DNA of 64,000 nucleotides from Microbulbifer hydrolyticus (lineage in GTDB: Bacteria; Pseudomonadota; Gammaproteobacteria; Pseudomonadales; Cellvibrionaceae), in the NCBI RefSeq assembly GCF_009931115.1, contig NZ_CP047491.1:62001-126000 (forward strand). Direction: 5' to 3'. This document shows, piece after piece, positions 63,108 to 64,000 of the stretch. Position numbers and translations under genes: made by a program. The notes beneath the pieces are model-generated. The model saw only the letters and a list, made by a program, of their open reading frames with translations. It was not told the origin of the DNA and ran no database searches. Every line of letters begins with the position of its first letter. Within the stretch, counting starts at the first letter, position 1.

Positions 63108-64000
63108 TTACTGGTGCTGACCCGGAAATGCCCGGGTAGCGATCAGTTCTACCAGCTGTGTCGCCAGTTCCGTCTTGAGTGCCGCTGGCAGCGCTTGCTC
63201 GCCAGCGTGATCGATCACCATGACCTGATTGCGGTCGCTGTTGAAGCCCCCTTCCGGGTCGCTCACGTCATTGGCAATGATCATGTCGAGATTTTTACGT
63301 GCGAGCTTGCCTTTGGCGTGCTCGGCGACCTTTTCGGTCTCTGCGGCAAAGCCCACAACAAACGGGCGCTTGCTGGTACGGCCTGCGATAGTGGCGACAA
63401 TATCCGGATTTTTTACCAGTTGCAGCACATCGCTTTCGTTGTCGTCTTCTTTCTTTATCTTCTGTGCGGCGACCACGGTCGGCCGGAAGTCGACCACCGC
63501 GGCGGACGCAATAAACAGGTCGCAGTCATCGGCGGCCGCTTCTGCGGCCCTGAGCATATCCTCGGTGCTGACCACATCCACCCGCTTGATCCCCGCCGGT
63601 GTGTCGAGACGCACCGGACCGGCGATCAGGGTGACTTCGGCGCCGGCGCGGGCGGCGGCGGCGGCAATGGCGAAGCCCATCTTTCCCGAGCTGTGATTGC
63701 TCAGGTAGCGCACCGGGTCCAGCGCCTCGCGGGTAGGACCGGCGGTGATCGTGACCTTCTTGCCCTTCAGTACCTGTTCCGGTGCGATGGCTTTTATCAG
63801 CCCGTCGACGATATCCAGCGGTTCGAGCATACGTCCGGGGCCCACATCGCCACAGGCCTGACTGCCGGCGCCCGGCCCCAGCAGGGTTGTGCCGCGGCGT
63901 TGCAGGGTTTTCGCGTTGTCCTGGGTCGCGACGTTTCGCCACATGGCCTGATTCATCGCCGGGGCGACGATCAGCGGCGCGTCGCTGGCGAGGCACAGGG
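63108..64000 (-). CDS. coaBC: CoaBC: phosphopantothenoylcysteine decarboxylase/synthetase (5' part outside window)
   Basis: Bifunctional enzyme of coenzyme A synthesis. The gene enters from the right edge; the visible part holds the end of the CoaC flavoprotein domain with the PAMNQAMW motif and all of CoaB: KKVTITAGPTREALDPVRYL, NHSSGKMGFAIA, VDFRP and the N-D pair in ANDVSDPEGGFNSD. The C terminus is ATRAFPGQHQ. The neighbour downstream is algC (84 bp), without the dut gene usually in between. Confidence 0.93.
   Translation of the reverse strand, partial: LCLASDAPLIVAPAMNQAMWRNVATQDNAKTLQRRGTTLLGPGAGSQACGDVGPGRMLEPLDIVDGLIKAIAPEQVLKGKKVTITAGPTREALDPVRYLSNHSSGKMGFAIAAAAARAGAEVTLIAGPVRLDTPAGIKRVDVVSTEDMLRAAEAAADDCDLFIASAAVVDFRPTVVAAQKIKKEDDNESDVLQLVKNPDIVATIAGRTSKRPFVVGFAAETEKVAEHAKGKLARKNLDMIIANDVSDPEGGFNSDRNQVMVIDHAGEQALPAALKTELATQLVELIATRAFPGQHQ

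Overview
The window reads as chromosome from a moderately GC-rich marine gammaproteobacterium, most likely of the Cellvibrionales (Microbulbifer-like). This is inferred from gene content and order, not from a database match. The right half keeps the Pseudomonas/Cellvibrio order coaBC - algC - argB - slmA - pyrE - crc - rph - yicC ... gmk - rpoZ - spoT - ridA ... recG - oxyR. The left half carries a complete Pho system (pstSCAB-phoU and phoBR), ubiCA and a Cus-type copper/silver efflux operon. I saw no tRNA, rRNA, insertion sequence or CRISPR array.

Layout. 1-7.5 kb: the 3' part of a TRAP solute-binding gene (dctP), a small secreted protein, a RIO-type kinase, a PBP4B-like serine hydrolase and groES-groEL behind a sigma-32-type promoter. 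This stretch is scarred: two degraded dctP pieces lie at 1854-1903 and 3128-3227, and a ~128-bp groEL 3' end plus terminator is directly repeated on both sides of the serine hydrolase gene. 7.5-16.7 kb: a YciA thioesterase, a cusCBA operon led by a Cys/His/Met-rich small protein, and dctQM without an adjacent dctP. 16.9-22.6 kb: pstS-pstC-pstA-pstB-phoU behind a Pho box. 23-27.6 kb: an outer-membrane protein, an M48 metalloprotease lipoprotein, YaaA, a DUF938 methyltransferase and small conserved proteins. 27.6-33 kb: phoB-phoR (own Pho box), ubiC-ubiA and a dicarboxylate/amino-acid symporter. 33-43.6 kb: two tandem paralogous secreted proteins, recG, oxyR, a GlsB/YmgE-type membrane protein, a YeeZ-like epimerase, ridA, spoT, rpoZ and gmk.

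43.8-53 kb is the accessory stretch of the window. It holds a sterol-desaturase-family enzyme, a zinc alcohol dehydrogenase, an apparent polymorphic toxin with an adjoining immunity gene, a secreted subtilase with two PPC repeats, a DUF805 protein ending in a pilin-like helix, and a glycosyltransferase. It separates yicC from gmk, which are close neighbours in many relatives. 53-64 kb returns to housekeeping genes: yicC, rph, a secreted TPR protein, a catalytically degenerate ExoIII homologue (Crc type), pyrE, a DUF4124-like coiled-coil protein, slmA, argB, algC and the partial coaBC. No dut lies between coaBC and algC.

Functional links: PstSCAB-PhoU signals phosphate status to PhoR-PhoB, and both promoters carry the same 7-4-7 Pho box with a -10 element 10 bp further on. 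CusCBA plus the CopL-like protein form a metal-resistance unit. SpoT, RpoZ and Gmk share guanine-nucleotide physiology. The toxin/immunity pair is the strongest candidate for undescribed biology.
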